Assembly (NCBI GenBank): GCA_003243425.1
Contig: QFQP01000019.1
Location: 62,001-126,000, forward strand
Direction of reading: 5' to 3'
Length of the DNA stretch: 64,000 nt
From: Archangium gephyra
GTDB taxonomy: Bacteria; Myxococcota; Myxococcia; Myxococcales; Myxococcaceae
Shown: positions 8,179 through 16,028 of the stretch, piece after piece
How positions within the stretch are numbered: the first letter of the stretch is position 1
Layout: each line of letters opens with the position of its first letter
Position numbers and translations under genes: made by a program
The notes under the pieces: generated by a model
The model's database searches: none
Told to the model about the DNA's origin: nothing
The model's input: the letters and a program-made list of their open reading frames with translations, nothing else

Positions 8179-9579
8179 TCAGTAGGGCTGGAGGTCGTAG
8201 GCAGTCTGGAGCTTGGAAACGAGCCCCTCGACCAGCGTGGGATCAGACGTGTGGAAACCCCAGGTCGCGCCGCGGCCGCGACGCTGCAACAGCGCGTAGG
8301 CCGAGCCGTCACCCATCCACAGCAGGAACTCGTGACGCGCGAGCCGCTCGTCGCCCTCGAGGAACACCGGCGTCATCGCGTGGTGCTCCTGGAGATCGGC
8401 GTGGCGACCCAGCAGGTAGACGCGCGGCGCGAAATCGGACGGGGCGTTGTCGAGCGCACGCACGATGGGGAGGTCGGACTTCACGCTCGGCCCGCCGACG
8501 TAGAGCAGCCCACGCGCCATCGGCTCACGGAGGAACTCGCGGCCGATCTCGGTCTGCAGCTCTTCGAAGAGCACGTCGGCCACCTTGCCGCGGCGTGACG
8601 GCTCACCGGCCGCGTCGGGGAGTTTGGGGCTGCGCGAGTTGCCGAGCAGCAGCTCGACCTCGTCCCAGAACGGGAGCGGTTCGAGGCGCAGGTGGTGATG
8701 CAGCGAGCCGCGACGTTCGTCCATGCGGCGCCGGCAGCAGATGAGGAGCTCGTCGAAGTCGTCACCGTCGCGGGGGAAGGTGGCGACGCCGCCGGTCAAC
8801 CCCATGGGCACCCGCGCTTCGAGCGCACGCGCGTCGGCCTCGTCGAGCACCGAGCTGAGCGCCCGCCGAAGGAACATGAGGCCACCGAAGTAATCGGTCT
8901 CGGGCAGCAGCACGTGGAACTCGTGCTCCGTGGCGCGGGCCACCACGTCGGAGTCGCGGATGATCTGCGAAATGACCCGCAGCACGATCTGCTGCGCCTG
9001 GCGAACCGCGTGGTGCCCCACGCGCTGACGAATGGCCGCCAGGTTGTCCAACGAGAAGGTCAGCAGCGAGAACGCGCGACCGTAGCGACGAGCCTTGTAG
9101 ATCTCCTTGGTCGCGTAGTCGGTGAAGTACGACAGCGTGTACGCGCCGGTCTCGCGGTCGCGAAGGCCCTGCCGCTGCAGCTGAGCGAAGCGGGTGGCTG
9201 TCTTGATGGCGGTCGCGGCGAACTGGCCGAAGGTCTCGCAGGCGGTCAGCAGCTCGTCGGCGAACGCGCCGGAGATCGGGTCCGACAACTGCACGAGCGC
9301 GATGAGCTCACCGCCCGGCGTGATCAACGGCACGAGCAGCGAGGTGTCGGCCTTCCACGCGTGCGCCTGTACGAGACTGGGGTCGACGAGCTCCGGGAGC
9401 GCCGCGCGATCCAGCATTCCGCGCCACGCGCGCAGGCGCATGCCCACGCGCTCTCCCGACACCCAGAGCGCGCCTGATTGTGCAGCGCACAACGAGGCGA
9501 ACTCCGAGAGCACGCGCTCCTGCAGCGATTCGATCTCGGTGACGCCCACGATGGCCAGACAGCGCTGCTCGAGCGTCAC
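8179..9579 (-). CDS. GAF domain plus degenerate GGDEF domain protein
   Basis: 466 residues from GTG 9579, whose GTGA overlaps the dapF stop; the longer upstream frame lies within dapF. The N-terminal ~140 residues look like a GAF sensor. Residues ~150-310 follow the diguanylate cyclase pattern (RDRETGAYTLSYF, ARRYGRAFSLLTFSLDN, DVVARA), but the active site reads TEHEF where GGDEF is expected, so c-di-GMP synthesis is unlikely. The C-terminal ~120 residues (YVGGPSVKSDLP, FLLWMGDG) match no family I recognise. It is probably a non-catalytic receptor or scaffold working with the receiver/DUF4388 protein encoded directly after it. Confidence 0.8.
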   Translation of the reverse strand: MTLEQRCLAIVGVTEIESLQERVLSEFASLCAAQSGALWVSGERVGMRLRAWRGMLDRAALPELVDPSLVQAHAWKADTSLLVPLITPGGELIALVQLSDPISGAFADELLTACETFGQFAATAIKTATRFAQLQRQGLRDRETGAYTLSYFTDYATKEIYKARRYGRAFSLLTFSLDNLAAIRQRVGHHAVRQAQQIVLRVISQIIRDSDVVARATEHEFHVLLPETDYFGGLMFLRRALSSVLDEADARALEARVPMGLTGGVATFPRDGDDFDELLICCRRRMDERRGSLHHHLRLEPLPFWDEVELLLGNSRSPKLPDAAGEPSRRGKVADVLFEELQTEIGREFLREPMARGLLYVGGPSVKSDLPIVRALDNAPSDFAPRVYLLGRHADLQEHHAMTPVFLEGDERLARHEFLLWMGDGSAYALLQRRGRGATWGFHTSDPTLVEGLVSKLQTAYDLQPY

Positions 9580-10388
9580 GACACACGTCCTTCGAACACG
9601 AAGCGCACCGGCCCCTTGAGCCACACCTGGCTGAGGTCGCCGGCGACCTTGATCTCGAGGAGGCCGCCGGGCAGTTGCACCGGAACCCACTGGTCGAAGG
9701 GGCCACGCCCGGCCAGCGCGTTGGCGACGACCGCCGCACACGCGCCGGTGCCACAGGCGAGCGTGAGGCCGACCCCGCGCTCCCACACCGTCACGCGCAG
9801 ACCGCCTTCAGGGCGCGGCTCCACGAACTCCACGTTGGTGCGCTGCACAAAGAGCGGGTGGTGCTCGAGCCCGGGGCCCAGGCGTGCCGCTTCCGAGGGT
9901 GGCGTGTCGAGCAGCACCAGGTGCGGGTTGCCCATGCTGACGGCGGTGCCCACCAGCCCGTCGATGTTCTGCCGAACGAACGGACCGCCGTTGGGAAGAA
10001 TGGGCGCTTCGAGGCGGGCCGGGCCCATGGCGACGGTGACCTTGTCGACTTCCCCGCCCTGCCAGTCGATCTCGCAGTTGAGAACGCCTGCCCCGGTGGC
10101 GACGTCGATCGCGCGCGGCTTCGAGCCGTCGTGTTCGGCGATGTACTTCACGACGCAGCGAAGGCCGTTGCCACACATCTCGGCGATGCTGCCGTCAGCG
10201 TTGTGCACCACCATGCGACCCGCGGTGCCCGCCTGGGGGAGAATCGACAACACACCGTCTGCGCCGATGCCGAAGTGGCGATCGCACAGACGGCGGCTGG
10301 TTTCTGCGTCGAGGTCCTGGCCGGACGCGCGTCGATCGATCACGACGAAGTCGTTGCCGAGGCCCTGGTACTTGAAGAACGTCTCCAA
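9576..10388 (-). CDS. dapF: diaminopimelate epimerase
   Basis: 270 residues, the usual length. The two catalytic cysteines are clear: C72 in MCGNGLR and C212 in ACGTGAC. The N-terminal KYQGLGNDF and the GIGADG segment are also family hallmarks. It interconverts LL- and meso-diaminopimelate for lysine and peptidoglycan synthesis in the cytoplasm. It heads a three-gene run with the GAF/GGDEF-like and receiver/DUF4388 genes, an odd pairing of a housekeeping enzyme with signalling proteins. The gene lies 21 bp downstream of the SDR reductase gene and may be transcribed with it. Confidence 0.97.
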   Translation of the reverse strand: METFFKYQGLGNDFVVIDRRASGQDLDAETSRRLCDRHFGIGADGVLSILPQAGTAGRMVVHNADGSIAEMCGNGLRCVVKYIAEHDGSKPRAIDVATGAGVLNCEIDWQGGEVDKVTVAMGPARLEAPILPNGGPFVRQNIDGLVGTAVSMGNPHLVLLDTPPSEAARLGPGLEHHPLFVQRTNVEFVEPRPEGGLRVTVWERGVGLTLACGTGACAAVVANALAGRGPFDQWVPVQLPGGLLEIKVAGDLSQVWLKGPVRFVFEGRVS

Positions 10389-10409
10389 ACGCGAGGGGTG
10401 TAGCCGACG

Positions 10410-11156
10410 TCAGAAGCTCATTCCACCGTCGACGTCGATGGTCTGGCCGTTCAAGTAGTCGCACTCGAGAATGAACTTCACCGCCAGCCAGATGTCTTCG
10501 GGCTGGCCGATGCGGCCCACCGGGATCTTCTCGACGAACGCGGCCAGCGCCTTCTGGTTCATGCCGGCCGTCATCGGCGTCTCGATCATGCCCGGGGCGA
10601 TGGCGCCCACGCGGATGCCGAACGGCGCGAACTCGCGCGACCAGGTGACGGTGTTCGCCGCGAGCGCCGCCTTGGCCGACACGTAGTTCGACTGACCGCG
10701 GTTCCCGTGGCGGGCGATCGAGCTCATGTTGACGATCACGCCGGGCTTGCTGCCGGTGGTCGCCATCTTCGCGACGACCTCGCGGACCATCAGCGTGGCG
10801 CCGGTGAGGTTCACGCCGATGACGGCGTTGAAGTTCTCGAGCGACATCTTCGAGATCTCGCCCGTGGTCTTGTCCTTCTTCACCAGCAGGCCGTCGCGGA
10901 GGATGCCGGCGTTGTTGATGAGCCCGTTGAGGCCGCCCATCTCCGCGTGCGCCCACTCGACGAACTCGGTGATGTCCTGCTCTTTGCTGACGTCGAGCTT
11001 GCGACGCTTGATGCCCTCAGGCAGCGTGGCGAGCGCGGTCTCGTTCACGTCTCCCACGGCGACCTGCGAGCCGGCTTCGAGGAGACGCCTGGCGAAGTGC
11101 GCACCCATGCCCTGCGCGCCGCCGGTGACGATGATCTTGAGGTCCTTGAGGTTCAT
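10410..11156 (-). CDS. SDR-family 3-oxoacyl reductase, possible acetoacetyl-CoA reductase of PHA synthesis
   Basis: 248 residues from ATG 11156; upstream codons in the same frame are rejected because the TGGAQGMG NAD(P)-binding motif then sits at residues 11-18 as expected. NNAG at 81-84, Ser 145/146 in NMSS, Tyr158 and Lys162 (YVSAK) complete the classical short-chain dehydrogenase site. The best matches in memory are FabG/PhaB-type reductases, which reduce 3-oxoacyl thioesters with NADPH. Position beside a phasin and phaR, and a PhaR-like box 80 bp upstream, favour a role in supplying 3-hydroxyacyl-CoA for PHA. FabG function in fatty-acid synthesis remains possible. Confidence 0.8.
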   Translation of the reverse strand: MNLKDLKIIVTGGAQGMGAHFARRLLEAGSQVAVGDVNETALATLPEGIKRRKLDVSKEQDITEFVEWAHAEMGGLNGLINNAGILRDGLLVKKDKTTGEISKMSLENFNAVIGVNLTGATLMVREVVAKMATTGSKPGVIVNMSSIARHGNRGQSNYVSAKAALAANTVTWSREFAPFGIRVGAIAPGMIETPMTAGMNQKALAAFVEKIPVGRIGQPEDIWLAVKFILECDYLNGQTIDVDGGMSF

Positions 11157-11233
11157 GGCGCTGTGAAGACCTGATTCGCGCGGTTCGTTCAAGCACTCAA
11201 TTGCCTCGGCGCTCGGCGAGGACACTTCACGCG

Positions 11234-11249
11234 TTGCTGCACTGCACAA
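11234..11249. promoter_or_regulatory. putative PhaR box A
   Basis: TTGCTGCACTGCACAA with the palindromic core TGCACTGCA at 11238-11246, lying in the gap upstream of the SDR reductase start. The same core occurs upstream of the phasin, and 15 bases (11235-11249) are repeated exactly inside the acyl-CoA ligase gene. It resembles the TGC-N3-GCA type motif reported for PhaR in alphaproteobacteria. Function is inferred. Confidence 0.6.
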
Positions 11250-11334
11250 TGGCCACCGCGAAATGCCGCGCGGCCCGGTCGACGACGACTCAGCGCGCCA
11301 GAGCTCTCACCCTCCGGCGCGCCGAGGGTACGAC

Positions 11335-11607
11335 TCAAGCCTTGAACGAATCGGTCGCCTTCTCCGCGGTCTCAGCGGTCAGCTTCCGCCAGCCGGCCGC
11401 GAGCTCGTTCACGTAGTTGAACTGGGTCTTCACCAGCTCGTTCATCTCGTCGATCTGCGTGTTGCCGTACTCGATCCACTTCGTGTGGGCCTTGCCCATC
11501 TCGTCGAAGATCTGCGTGAAACGCGCCGACTGCTCCGTGAAGAGCTTGTTGAACTGCTCGGACGCCACGTTGTGCACCTGCGAAGAAACGGTCTTGTTCT
11601 CGGCCAT
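11335..11607 (-). CDS. phasin family protein
   Basis: 90 residues, entirely helical and amphipathic, without cysteine or membrane segments. The pattern (QVHNVASEQFNKLF, a central IFDEMGKAHTKWIEYG, and an ETAEKATDSFKA tail) is that of small phasins, which coat PHA granules and control their size and number. It lies between the SDR reductase and phaR on the same strand. The 113-bp gap to phaR holds a TGCACTGCA palindrome about 95 bp upstream of the start, so repression by PhaR is likely. Identification rests on composition, size and context, since phasins are poorly conserved. Confidence 0.75.
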   Translation of the reverse strand: MAENKTVSSQVHNVASEQFNKLFTEQSARFTQIFDEMGKAHTKWIEYGNTQIDEMNELVKTQFNYVNELAAGWRKLTAETAEKATDSFKA

Positions 11608-11695
11608 GATGGATACCCTCGTGTGGTTGGTCGCGAGCGGTCATTCGCTCGGAATGCACACAAAGTAGCCACGCAACGCGAAGCGTCAAGCGAGA

Positions 11696-11713
11696 TTTTG
11701 TGCACTGCACCAA
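11696..11713. promoter_or_regulatory. putative PhaR box B (phasin promoter)
   Basis: TTTTGTGCACTGCACCAA with core TGCACTGCA at 11701-11709, between phaR and the phasin gene on the minus strand. Phasin promoters are the classical PhaR target, so this is the best-placed operator in the window. Confidence 0.65.
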
Positions 11714-11720
11714 ATTCTCG

Positions 11721-12236
11721 TCATTTCTTTCGCTTGCGCAGCATGCCTTTGAGTTCATCGAGCTCGCGGCGCAGGTCTTCGACGTCGCTGGCCGGCGCCG
11801 CCACGGGGCCCCCGGTGTTTGGAATGGGAATCGGCGCGGCGCTGCTCTGACCCCAGCCGTTGTACGGCGTGCCCCCCTGGGCGAACTGCTGCATGGCCAC
11901 CAACGGGTTGAAGGGCATGAAGCTGGTCGTCGCCTTGCGCGTCGTCAGATACAGCTCCAGCGCCGACTGCACGTAGCGCCCGAGGAACTCCGCGAGCGCG
12001 TCGTCTCCGAGGCGAATCAGCTGATGGAGGAGCTGCGCCGGCAGAATGGAGTCAGCGCCGCGCCCTTCGATGATGATCTGCGTGAGCGTGACCTGCGTGA
12101 GGTCTGCGCCCGTCTTGGCGTCGATCACCTTCGCTTCGGCGCCGTCACGGATGGCCGCGGTGAGATCCTCGAGCGTGATGTAGCGGGAGGACTCGGTGTC
12201 GTAGAGGCGGCGGTTCCCGTACTTCTTGATGAGCAT
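11721..12236 (-). CDS. phaR: PHA synthesis repressor PhaR
   Basis: 171 residues from ATG 12236. The N-terminus (LIKKYGNRRLYDT, then SSRYITLEDL and DAKTGADLTQ) is the highly conserved PHB-accumulation regulatory DNA-binding domain. A second PHB_acc-type segment follows (LPAQLLHQLIRLGDDALAEF, residues ~90-125), then a Pro/Gly-rich linker and a Lys/Arg-rich coiled tail. PhaR binds both DNA and nascent PHA granules; when polymer forms, it leaves the DNA and phasin genes are derepressed. Sites resembling its operator lie on both sides of this gene, which suggests autoregulation. Family assignment is firm. Confidence 0.94.
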   Translation of the reverse strand: MLIKKYGNRRLYDTESSRYITLEDLTAAIRDGAEAKVIDAKTGADLTQVTLTQIIIEGRGADSILPAQLLHQLIRLGDDALAEFLGRYVQSALELYLTTRKATTSFMPFNPLVAMQQFAQGGTPYNGWGQSSAAPIPIPNTGGPVAAPASDVEDLRRELDELKGMLRKRKK

Positions 12237-12257
12237 CGGACGACCGTACCGGCTCGT

Positions 12258-12275
12258 GTGTGCAATGCAACATGG
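12258..12275. promoter_or_regulatory. putative PhaR box C (phaR promoter)
   Basis: GTGTGCAATGCAACATG with palindromic core TGCAATGCA at 12261-12269, 25 bp upstream of the phaR start. A weaker GCA-GT-TGCA half-site pair lies at 12324-12332. Position suggests autorepression of phaR. The remainder of the 269-bp divergent gap to the next plus-strand gene shows only a hairpin at 12446-12472. Confidence 0.5.
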
Positions 12276-12445
12276 CCGCTTGACAACGCACGCTCCGACA
12301 CGCCAAGAGGCCGCCCATTGTTCGCAGTTGCACAATGAGGACTCATGGCGCACCGCGGGGAAAGACGCAGCACTGATGCTGCAGCGCACCATTTCGGCGC
12401 AACGAAAATTGCTGCAACCGCACATGGCGCGCGTCTCGGTTTCAC

Positions 12446-12472
12446 CGCCCCGGGTGGATTTCGACCGGGGCG
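12446..12472. other. GC-rich hairpin upstream of lipoprotein gene
   Basis: CGCCCCGG and CCGGGGCG form a perfect 8-bp stem with an 11-nt loop, ending 33 bp before the lipoprotein start at 12506. There is no T-tract. It could lie in the 5' untranslated region or end transcription entering from upstream. Confidence 0.4.
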
Positions 12473-12505
12473 AGGCGTAAGGCCGCCCCGCTTTCGGAGG
12501 TTCCC

Positions 12506-13519
12506 GTGCGTCGCGTTCTGATCCTTTCCGCCGCCTGCTGCGTGCTGGCGGCCTGTTCTACGACTCCGCCGGTGGAGTGCCGCACCGGCGCCGACTGTGC
12601 GAGCGGCGTCTGCAATCGCGACGGCACGTGCGAACCGGGTGTGGGCCTCCCGCTGCCAGACGGTGGCCTCGAAGACAGCGGCGTGCTCGAGCCGGTCGAC
12701 GGCGGTCACGACGCGGGCACGTCGGAGACTGATGCGGGCCAGCCCGACGCAGGCATGCCCGCCGGTTGCATTCCCAACCGTGACGGCACCATCGAGCGCG
12801 ACGAGGTCTTCTTTCAGGCCGGGCTGCGCGCGACGTTCAAGATCAGCGGCGAGACCACGTTCGCCACCGCGGGCGACGGCGGCGTCTGGTGGAACTTCGA
12901 CACGCAGTTGTCTGGAGACGCGTCTCGGTTGGTGGAGACCCGGCCCCTCACCGGCGCGTGGTACGAGGCCGACTTCCCCGACGCCGGTTACGTGAGCGAG
13001 CTGGGCCAGGGCTCGACGCTGCTCGGCGTGTTCTCGTCGGACTCGACCGGCCTCTATCTGCAGGGCGTGGTGTCGCCGACCGACGGCGCCAGCGCGACCA
13101 ACATCACGTACACGCCGTGGGTGAAGGTGCTCCAGTTTCCGCTGACCACCGGGGCCTCGTGGTCGACGGAGACCATCGTCGACGGCAGTACGATGGCTAC
13201 ACCATCGGCTACGCGGCGTTCGGCACCGGCCTGCCCTTCCAGCGTGAGGTCTACACGTCGACCGTCGACCGTCGATCGCTCGGGTGCGGCGACGACGCCC
13301 TTCGCGCCGGCGACCCCGTTCGACGTGTTGCGGGTGCGAACGGTGCTCGAGCGCTACACGCGCGTGTACACGTTGAACCCCTGGTACAAGTTGCTGACGC
13401 TGCGCAGCTACACGTGGAACACCGAGTGCTTCGGCACGGTGGCCACGGTCACCTCGAAAGACAACGAGACCAGCACCGAGTTCACCGACGCCGCCGAGGT
13501 GCGGAGGTTGTCGCGGTGA
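12506..13519 (+). CDS. myxobacterial-type lipoprotein with EF-hand-like loop; internally frameshifted
   Basis: 337 residues with a signal peptide and lipobox LAAC, preceded by GGAGG. After Cys comes a Cys-rich segment (ECRTGADC...VCNRDGTC) and an Asp-Gly-Ala-rich linker. The loop CIPNRDGTIERDE resembles an EF-hand with a non-acidic first position; the paralogue at 16029-16862 has the same loop and the same C-terminal ECFG...EVRRL ending. Between 13186 and about 13271 the frame reads an unrelated Ser/Pro/Arg-rich segment, while frame +2 reads YDGYTIGYAAFGTGLPFQ, which aligns with the paralogue; an upstream loss of one base and a downstream 7-bp duplication explain this. The function is unknown. 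The stop overlaps the next start (GTGA). Confidence 0.72.
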   Translation: MRRVLILSAACCVLAACSTTPPVECRTGADCASGVCNRDGTCEPGVGLPLPDGGLEDSGVLEPVDGGHDAGTSETDAGQPDAGMPAGCIPNRDGTIERDEVFFQAGLRATFKISGETTFATAGDGGVWWNFDTQLSGDASRLVETRPLTGAWYEADFPDAGYVSELGQGSTLLGVFSSDSTGLYLQGVVSPTDGASATNITYTPWVKVLQFPLTTGASWSTETIVDGSTMATPSATRRSAPACPSSVRSTRRPSTVDRSGAATTPFAPATPFDVLRVRTVLERYTRVYTLNPWYKLLTLRSYTWNTECFGTVATVTSKDNETSTEFTDAAEVRRLSR

Positions 13520-14409
13520 ACGTTCGTTTCGCGCCCCTGCTGATGGTCGCGCTCGGCGGCTGTCTGCACTTTCACGACGGGCCGATGCCGGGCGAGCCGG
13601 AGAACGCCACGTGGCTGAACGTCGAAGGCGCGCGGGTTCGCTACGTCGACATCGGCGAGGGGCCGGTGGTGGTCTTGCTGCACGGCTTCGCGTCGAGCAT
13701 CGAGAACTGGACGGCGATCATGCCCGCGCTGGTCAAGAACCACCGCGTGATCGCCGTCGACCTGAAGGGCTTCGGCTGGACCGATCGGCCCGTGGCCGAC
13801 TACTCGCCGGCAGCCCAGGCGAAGCTGGTGAAGGCAGTGCTCGATGAACGTGGGGTGACGAAGTTCTCGCTGGTCGCGCACTCGTGGGGCTCGTCGGTGG
13901 CGATGGCGTTCACGCTCGAGAACCCGGAGCGCGTCGAGCGGCTCGCGCTGTACGACGCGTGGGTCTACGAGTCGCAGCTGCCATCGATGTTCCACCTCGC
14001 GCGCGCGAAGGGCGTGGGCGAGGTGCTGTTCGGGTTGTTCTACGACCAGCAGATCGAAGAGCGCTCGACGAACGGGTTCTTCAATGAAGACTTCGTCACC
14101 CAGGACTTCATCGACGCCGTGGAGCGCGCGTTCGAGCGGCCCGGTACCAAGGCCGCGGCGCTCGAGACCGTTCGCGGCATGAAGTTCGACGAGATGTCCG
14201 AGCAGTACAAGAAGGTCACGGTGCCCACGTTGTTGCTCTGGGGCCGCGAGGACCTCGTCACGCCGGTGTCGGTCGGCGAGCGCCTGGTGCGGCAACTGCC
14301 GAACGCGAGCTTGAAGGTGTACGCGCGGTGCGGGCACTTTCCGATGATCGAAGCCGTCGGTGAGTCGACGCGCGATCTCGAGACATTCCTCGCGGGCGGT
14401 GCTCCGTGA
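13516..14409 (+). CDS. alpha/beta-hydrolase, probable lipoprotein
   Basis: 297 residues from GTG 13516, which overlaps the upstream stop. A short hydrophobic leader ends in ALGGC (Cys16), a good lipobox, so the enzyme is probably anchored at the envelope. The hydrolase core has the oxyanion HGFASS near 56-61, nucleophile S123 in AHSWGSS, acid D246 in GREDLVTP and H274 in CGHFPM. This is the epoxide hydrolase/haloalkane dehalogenase/MhpC-like fold; the substrate is unknown. It is translationally coupled on both sides, to the EF-hand-like lipoprotein and to the outer-membrane protein, so the three probably work together. Confidence 0.85.
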   Translation: MNVRFAPLLMVALGGCLHFHDGPMPGEPENATWLNVEGARVRYVDIGEGPVVVLLHGFASSIENWTAIMPALVKNHRVIAVDLKGFGWTDRPVADYSPAAQAKLVKAVLDERGVTKFSLVAHSWGSSVAMAFTLENPERVERLALYDAWVYESQLPSMFHLARAKGVGEVLFGLFYDQQIEERSTNGFFNEDFVTQDFIDAVERAFERPGTKAAALETVRGMKFDEMSEQYKKVTVPTLLLWGREDLVTPVSVGERLVRQLPNASLKVYARCGHFPMIEAVGESTRDLETFLAGGAP

Positions 14410-16026
14410 TGCGCGAGGTTCGCTCGACCCGCACGGCTCCCGTTTCGCGGAAGACGCGGTTGCTCCTGCTTCTGGCGTTCACCAGTGCGAGCGCCTTCGC
14501 CTCTGGCCTCGGCGATCACGGCGAAGATCTCTTCGAGCGCGAGAAGATCGACTTCTCGCTCACGGGCCACGCGCGTGTCCGCGGTGACTGGCTCCACAAC
14601 CTCGACCTCGATCGCGGCACCACGCCCTCCGGTCGACCGCTCTTCGCGGTTCCCCTCGGCGACCCCAACGGTCAGTCGCTCTTCGTGGCCGACATGCGCG
14701 TGCGAACCGACCTGGCGATCTACGCGCCGTTCGCCGCCGCGGCCGTGAAGATCCGCGCTGACCTCGTCGACAACCTCGTCTTCGGCTCGACGCCCACGCT
14801 CTCTCCCGGCACCGGCAACGCGCCCACGCCCGCCGCGAGCCCCGGGCAACTCCCCGCGTCACTCTTCCGCATCAAGCGTGCGTACGGCGAAGTGTTGACG
14901 CCCATCGGCTACCTCGCCGCCGGCCGCATGGGGAACATGTGGGGCCTGGGCATGCTGTCGAACGGCGGCGACTGCATCGACTGCAACCTGGGAGACCAGG
15001 CCGATCGCCTCGCGTTCGCCACCGCGCTCGCAGGTCACGTGTGGGCCGTGGCCCACGACTTCAGCGCCGTCGGCCCCACCCAGTACCGCCGCGATTCACA
15101 ACGTCAGCTGATCATCGACCCCACGACCGACGTGCAGTCGGTGTCGTTCGCGTTCATGAACATCAAGAACGACGCGACGAGGAAACGCCGCCGCATCGCC
15201 GGGCGGCTCACCTTCGAATACGGCGTGCTCGCCTCGTACCGCTGGCAGACCAACGACGTGCCCGAGAACTACCTGTCTGTGGCACAGGCACGCGAGCTGT
15301 CGCCTGCTTCGGTCATGCGGCGCGGGTACAAGGCCGGCGTCGTCGACGCGTGGGCGCGGCTCAGCGGCCGGTACTTCAAGATCGAAGCAGAAGGCGCGGT
15401 GCTCTTCGCGGAGGTCGAGCAGCCCTCGCTCATTCCCGGCGTGTTGTTGCGCGATCGTGTTCGCTCGTTTCAGGGCGGAGGCTCGCTCGAGAGCACGATC
15501 GGCGCGGCCGACGCGGTCTTCGTGGGCGGTGTGAACCTCGGCTTCGCGAGCGGCGATCCGGCTCCCGGGTTCGGCGCCTACCCGTACGGCACCGCGCCCA
15601 CCGCGGGCGAGCTCGACGGTCCGCAACTCGACATTCCGCGCGACCGGCGCATCGACAACTTCCGCTTCCACCCCGACTACCGAATCGATCGCGTTCTCTT
15701 CGCCGAGATCATCGGCACCGCCACCGACGTGATGTACCTCCGCCCGTGGACGAGGACGCGACTGCTCGACTTCAAGAGCTCGCAGCTCAACCTCAACGTC
15801 GACGGCACCTTCACCCGCGCCTTCTACGCGAGCTCGACACCCAACAACGACCCGAACCTGGGCATGGAGCTGCACGCGTCGCTCACGTGGCTCAGCAAGG
15901 ACGGCTTCGACGTGCTCGCGGAGTACGCGGTGCTCTTCCCCTTCGCGGCTTTCGACAACCCATCACAGGGGCTCACGGCCCCCCCCTGCACAGCTCGGTC
16001 GCGTGCGGCTCGCGTGGAAATTCTGA
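14406..16026 (+). CDS. outer-membrane beta-barrel-type protein (TIGR04551-like), frameshifted near its 3' end
   Basis: Starts at GTG 14406 or ATG 14409, overlapping the hydrolase stop. A signal peptide (LLLLLAFTSASAFA) precedes a long protein with alternating amphipathic strands, a GRMGNMWGLGMLSNGGDC segment and a closing series of barrel-like strands (FDVLAEYAVLFPF). It resembles the TIGR04551 family of large myxobacterial outer-membrane proteins. As sequenced, an 8-C run at 15979-15986 moves the frame so that the reading continues into the next gene. With seven C the frame ends AQLGRVRLAWKF then TGA at 16024-16026, a proper barrel terminus with final Phe. The apparent 818-residue fusion to the lipoprotein is therefore an artefact of slippage, mutation or sequencing. 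Confidence 0.75.
15979..15986. repeat. poly-C tract (8 C) at the frameshift point
   Basis: Eight consecutive cytosines near the end of the outer-membrane protein gene. Seven would restore a natural C-terminus; eight fuse the gene to the downstream lipoprotein frame. Such a tract can slip in replication or be miscalled. Confidence 0.85.
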
Positions 16027-16028
16027 AC

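Noticed and set aside
8179..9579. Active diguanylate cyclase
   Set aside because: The active-site motif is TEHEF rather than GGDEF or GGEEF.
13258..13278. Minisatellite or regulatory direct repeat of 7 bp
   Set aside because: Only two exact copies plus one variant inside a coding region; better explained as a local duplication that restores the reading frame.
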